Assembly: GCF_001550155.1 (NCBI RefSeq)
Contig: NZ_LRUF01000019.1
Span: forward strand, 333,260 to 397,259
Reading direction: 5' to 3'
DNA length: 64,000 nt
DNA from: Pseudoalteromonas arabiensis
GTDB lineage: Bacteria; Pseudomonadota; Gammaproteobacteria; Enterobacterales; Alteromonadaceae
In this document: positions 62,663 to 64,000 of the stretch, in pieces
Numbering within the stretch: position 1 is the first letter of the stretch
How the letters are laid out: every line of letters begins with the position of its first letter
The notes under the pieces: model-generated
Seen by the model: the letters and a program-made list of their open reading frames with translations, nothing else
Databases searched by the model: none
Told to the model about the DNA's origin: nothing
Program-made: the position numbers and the translations under genes

Positions 62663-63991
62663 ATGTCTTTACTCACAAACCTCGATGAAACATTTAGTCA
62701 TGCGGAAGACTTGAAGGCTGTCGATAAGCTTATGTCTTTTGTCGACCCTGAACTTCTTCAGCAAGCCTATACACTATCGGGCGTAGCAACTATCAGACGT
62801 CGCCGGTTACCTCTGGATTCGGTCGTATTTACTATCGTGGGTATGAGTCTTTTTCGTAATGACCCTGTCTGGGACATCGCAAATAAACTTGATATCTCAT
62901 TACCAGGTAAAAATCGATTTGTTGCCCCCAGTGCGGTAGTTCAAGCTCGGCAACGACTAGGTGATGAAGCTGTCGGTCACGTCTTTAAGCTGATGGCACA
63001 ACGGGCCTTTGGTGATTTTGCCTTTGAACAGTGGTGTGGTTTAAATGTGTTAGCAGTTGATGGCGTGATGTTTCGTGCTCAGGATACCGGTGAGAACCTT
63101 ACTGCATTCGGTTGTGACCGTAATGCTAAAGGCGATAATCCGTATCCACAGGTACGCATGTGTAGTCTGATGGAAACCTCCAGCCACCTTCTACTGGCCA
63201 GTGAGTTTGACAGTCGGGATGTGGGGGAGATGTCTCTTGCGCAGCGGCTTATTCCTTCGGTTCCCAATAACTCTCTGACTCTTTTCGACAGAGGATATTA
63301 TTCGCTGGGGTTATTGTACTTATGGATGACTAAAGGCGTTAATACGCACTGGATGCTCCCTGCCCGTAAAGATCTACAGTACACAGTAAAACACCGACTA
63401 AGCGAACATGATGCTGTTATCACTCTCAAGACTTCGCCTCAGGCTCGGAAAAAATTTGATGGTCTACCAGAAACCATCGACGCGAGGCTAACCAGTTACA
63501 AAGTAGACGGGAAAAGCTACCATGTGCTCAGTTCAATGGTCGATGTATTGCAGTTTCCCTACGAAGAAGTTGTTGATGTGTACGTTCAACGCTGGGAAAT
63601 AGAGCTAGGGTTCAGGGAAATGAAACAGACGCTAAATCAGGCCAAGCTAACACTTCGTAGCAAGAAACCTGAGATGGTACGACAGGAGCTCTGGGGACTA
63701 CTACTGGCCTACAACCTGATTCGGATGATTATGCTGGATGCCGTTAAAGATATGCCTGAGCTATCCCCATCGCGGCTTAGCTTCGGCCTCTGCATGAGAC
63801 ACATCATCGTGTTCTTCCTAACCACTTTACCGGAAACAGTAACCAAGTTGCCCGTTCACTATGAATACCTGATGGAATCGTTAAGGATGATGAAATTACC
63901 TGACAAACGGCCTGATAGGTATTACCCAAGAGTTGTGAGGAAAAGACCGACTAAATACCCCACAAAGAAAAAAGCCAGTCAGCTTAACTGA
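62663..63991 (+). CDS. IS4-family transposase
   Basis: 442 residues, the same length as E. coli IS4 InsG and with shared stretches such as RRRLPLDSVVFTIVGMSL, SAVVQARQRLG, KTSPQARKK and LTLRSKKPE. The DDE catalytic residues appear to be D133 (LAVDG), D209 (LFDRGYYSLG) and E314 within the YREK motif (Y307, R310, E314, K321). The frame is intact, so the element may be active. No ribosome-binding site is visible because the hairpin occupies that position. Confidence 0.95.
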   Translation: MSLLTNLDETFSHAEDLKAVDKLMSFVDPELLQQAYTLSGVATIRRRRLPLDSVVFTIVGMSLFRNDPVWDIANKLDISLPGKNRFVAPSAVVQARQRLGDEAVGHVFKLMAQRAFGDFAFEQWCGLNVLAVDGVMFRAQDTGENLTAFGCDRNAKGDNPYPQVRMCSLMETSSHLLLASEFDSRDVGEMSLAQRLIPSVPNNSLTLFDRGYYSLGLLYLWMTKGVNTHWMLPARKDLQYTVKHRLSEHDAVITLKTSPQARKKFDGLPETIDARLTSYKVDGKSYHVLSSMVDVLQFPYEEVVDVYVQRWEIELGFREMKQTLNQAKLTLRSKKPEMVRQELWGLLLAYNLIRMIMLDAVKDMPELSPSRLSFGLCMRHIIVFFLTTLPETVTKLPVHYEYLMESLRMMKLPDKRPDRYYPRVVRKRPTKYPTKKKASQLN

Positions 63992-63995
63992 CTGG
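63973..63995. other. Stem-loop at the IS right end
   Basis: GCCAGTCAG and CTGACTGGC pair around CTTAA, overlapping the transposase stop codon and the right terminal repeat. It is preceded by A6. It probably ends transposase transcription or, on the minus strand, blocks inward read-through. Confidence 0.5.
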
Positions 63996-64000
63996 CATTA

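Larger units (their letters stand above)
62569..64000 (+). mobile_element. Complete IS4-group insertion sequence
   Basis: The left terminal repeat TAATGCCGATCAGTTAAG (62569-62586) and the right one, read inward from 64000 (TAATGCCAGTCAGTTAAG), agree at 16 of 18 positions. The left sequence matches the E. coli IS4 end as I remember it. The element is 1432 bases, close to the 1426 of IS4. A palindrome GATCGGTTGACCGATC (62598-62613) follows the left end. IS4 elements duplicate about 11-13 bases of target, but the right flank is outside the window. Confidence 0.93.

Overview
The window is a chromosomal segment of a marine gammaproteobacterium, most likely Pseudoalteromonas or a close relative in Alteromonadales. 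This is inferred from moderately low GC, the ispD-ispF-truD-surE-pcm-nlpD-rpoS and mutS/cinA/recA synteny, many TonB-dependent receptors, a CrbS/CrbR-type acetate system and family-level protein similarity recognised by eye. No database search was possible.

Layout. 1-1113: end of an upstream membrane protein and a GspB-type secretion accessory protein. 1120-13353: a minus-strand chitin-oligosaccharide locus with a TonB-dependent receptor, two GH20 beta-N-acetylhexosaminidases, a FecI-like ECF sigma factor, a FecR-like anti-sigma regulator and a second, paralogous receptor carrying an STN signalling domain. Two genes of this locus share a candidate ECF promoter (ATTCCCAAA-N14-CGTTWATA). 13443-19317: an HD-GYP phosphodiesterase, PutA, and a divergent Lrp-family regulator with an Lrp-like site between them. 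19422-23807: TetR with a small membrane protein and paired operators, then YgiM/YgiF-like proteins, a START-domain protein and DgkA. 23854-30577: MetK and transketolase (divergent, with a MetJ box), a ParDE toxin-antitoxin pair, PpnP, a ribosome hibernation factor and an atypical Nramp-family transporter. 30597-35107: an AT-rich orphan coiled-coil membrane protein, a MoxR ATPase/VWA pair and small conserved unknowns. 35130-41505: the housekeeping run ftsB-ispD-ispF-truD-surE-pcm-yqaA-nlpD-rpoS. 41601-45795: mutS (opposite strand), cinA and recA with a perfect SOS box. 45921-46370: six tandem copies of an 80-bp BIME/REP-like unit. 46403-49830: a siderophore receptor and a DcaP-like porin. 50135-62515: the acetate module (acs, crbR, crbS, a small symporter subunit and a VC_2705-type symporter), interrupted by purU and a DUF2339 membrane protein. 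62569-64000: a complete IS4-group insertion sequence that appears to have landed inside the terminator of the symporter gene and ends exactly at the window edge.

How the genes work together. The chitin locus looks like a self-regulating uptake and degradation unit. The STN receptor would sense the ligand and signal through FecR to the ECF sigma factor, which would drive the transport receptor and at least one hexosaminidase. The acetate module would couple symporter-like sensing (CrbS) through CrbR to acetyl-CoA synthetase and probably to acetate uptake. No tRNA or rRNA genes, CRISPR array or prophage were recognised.
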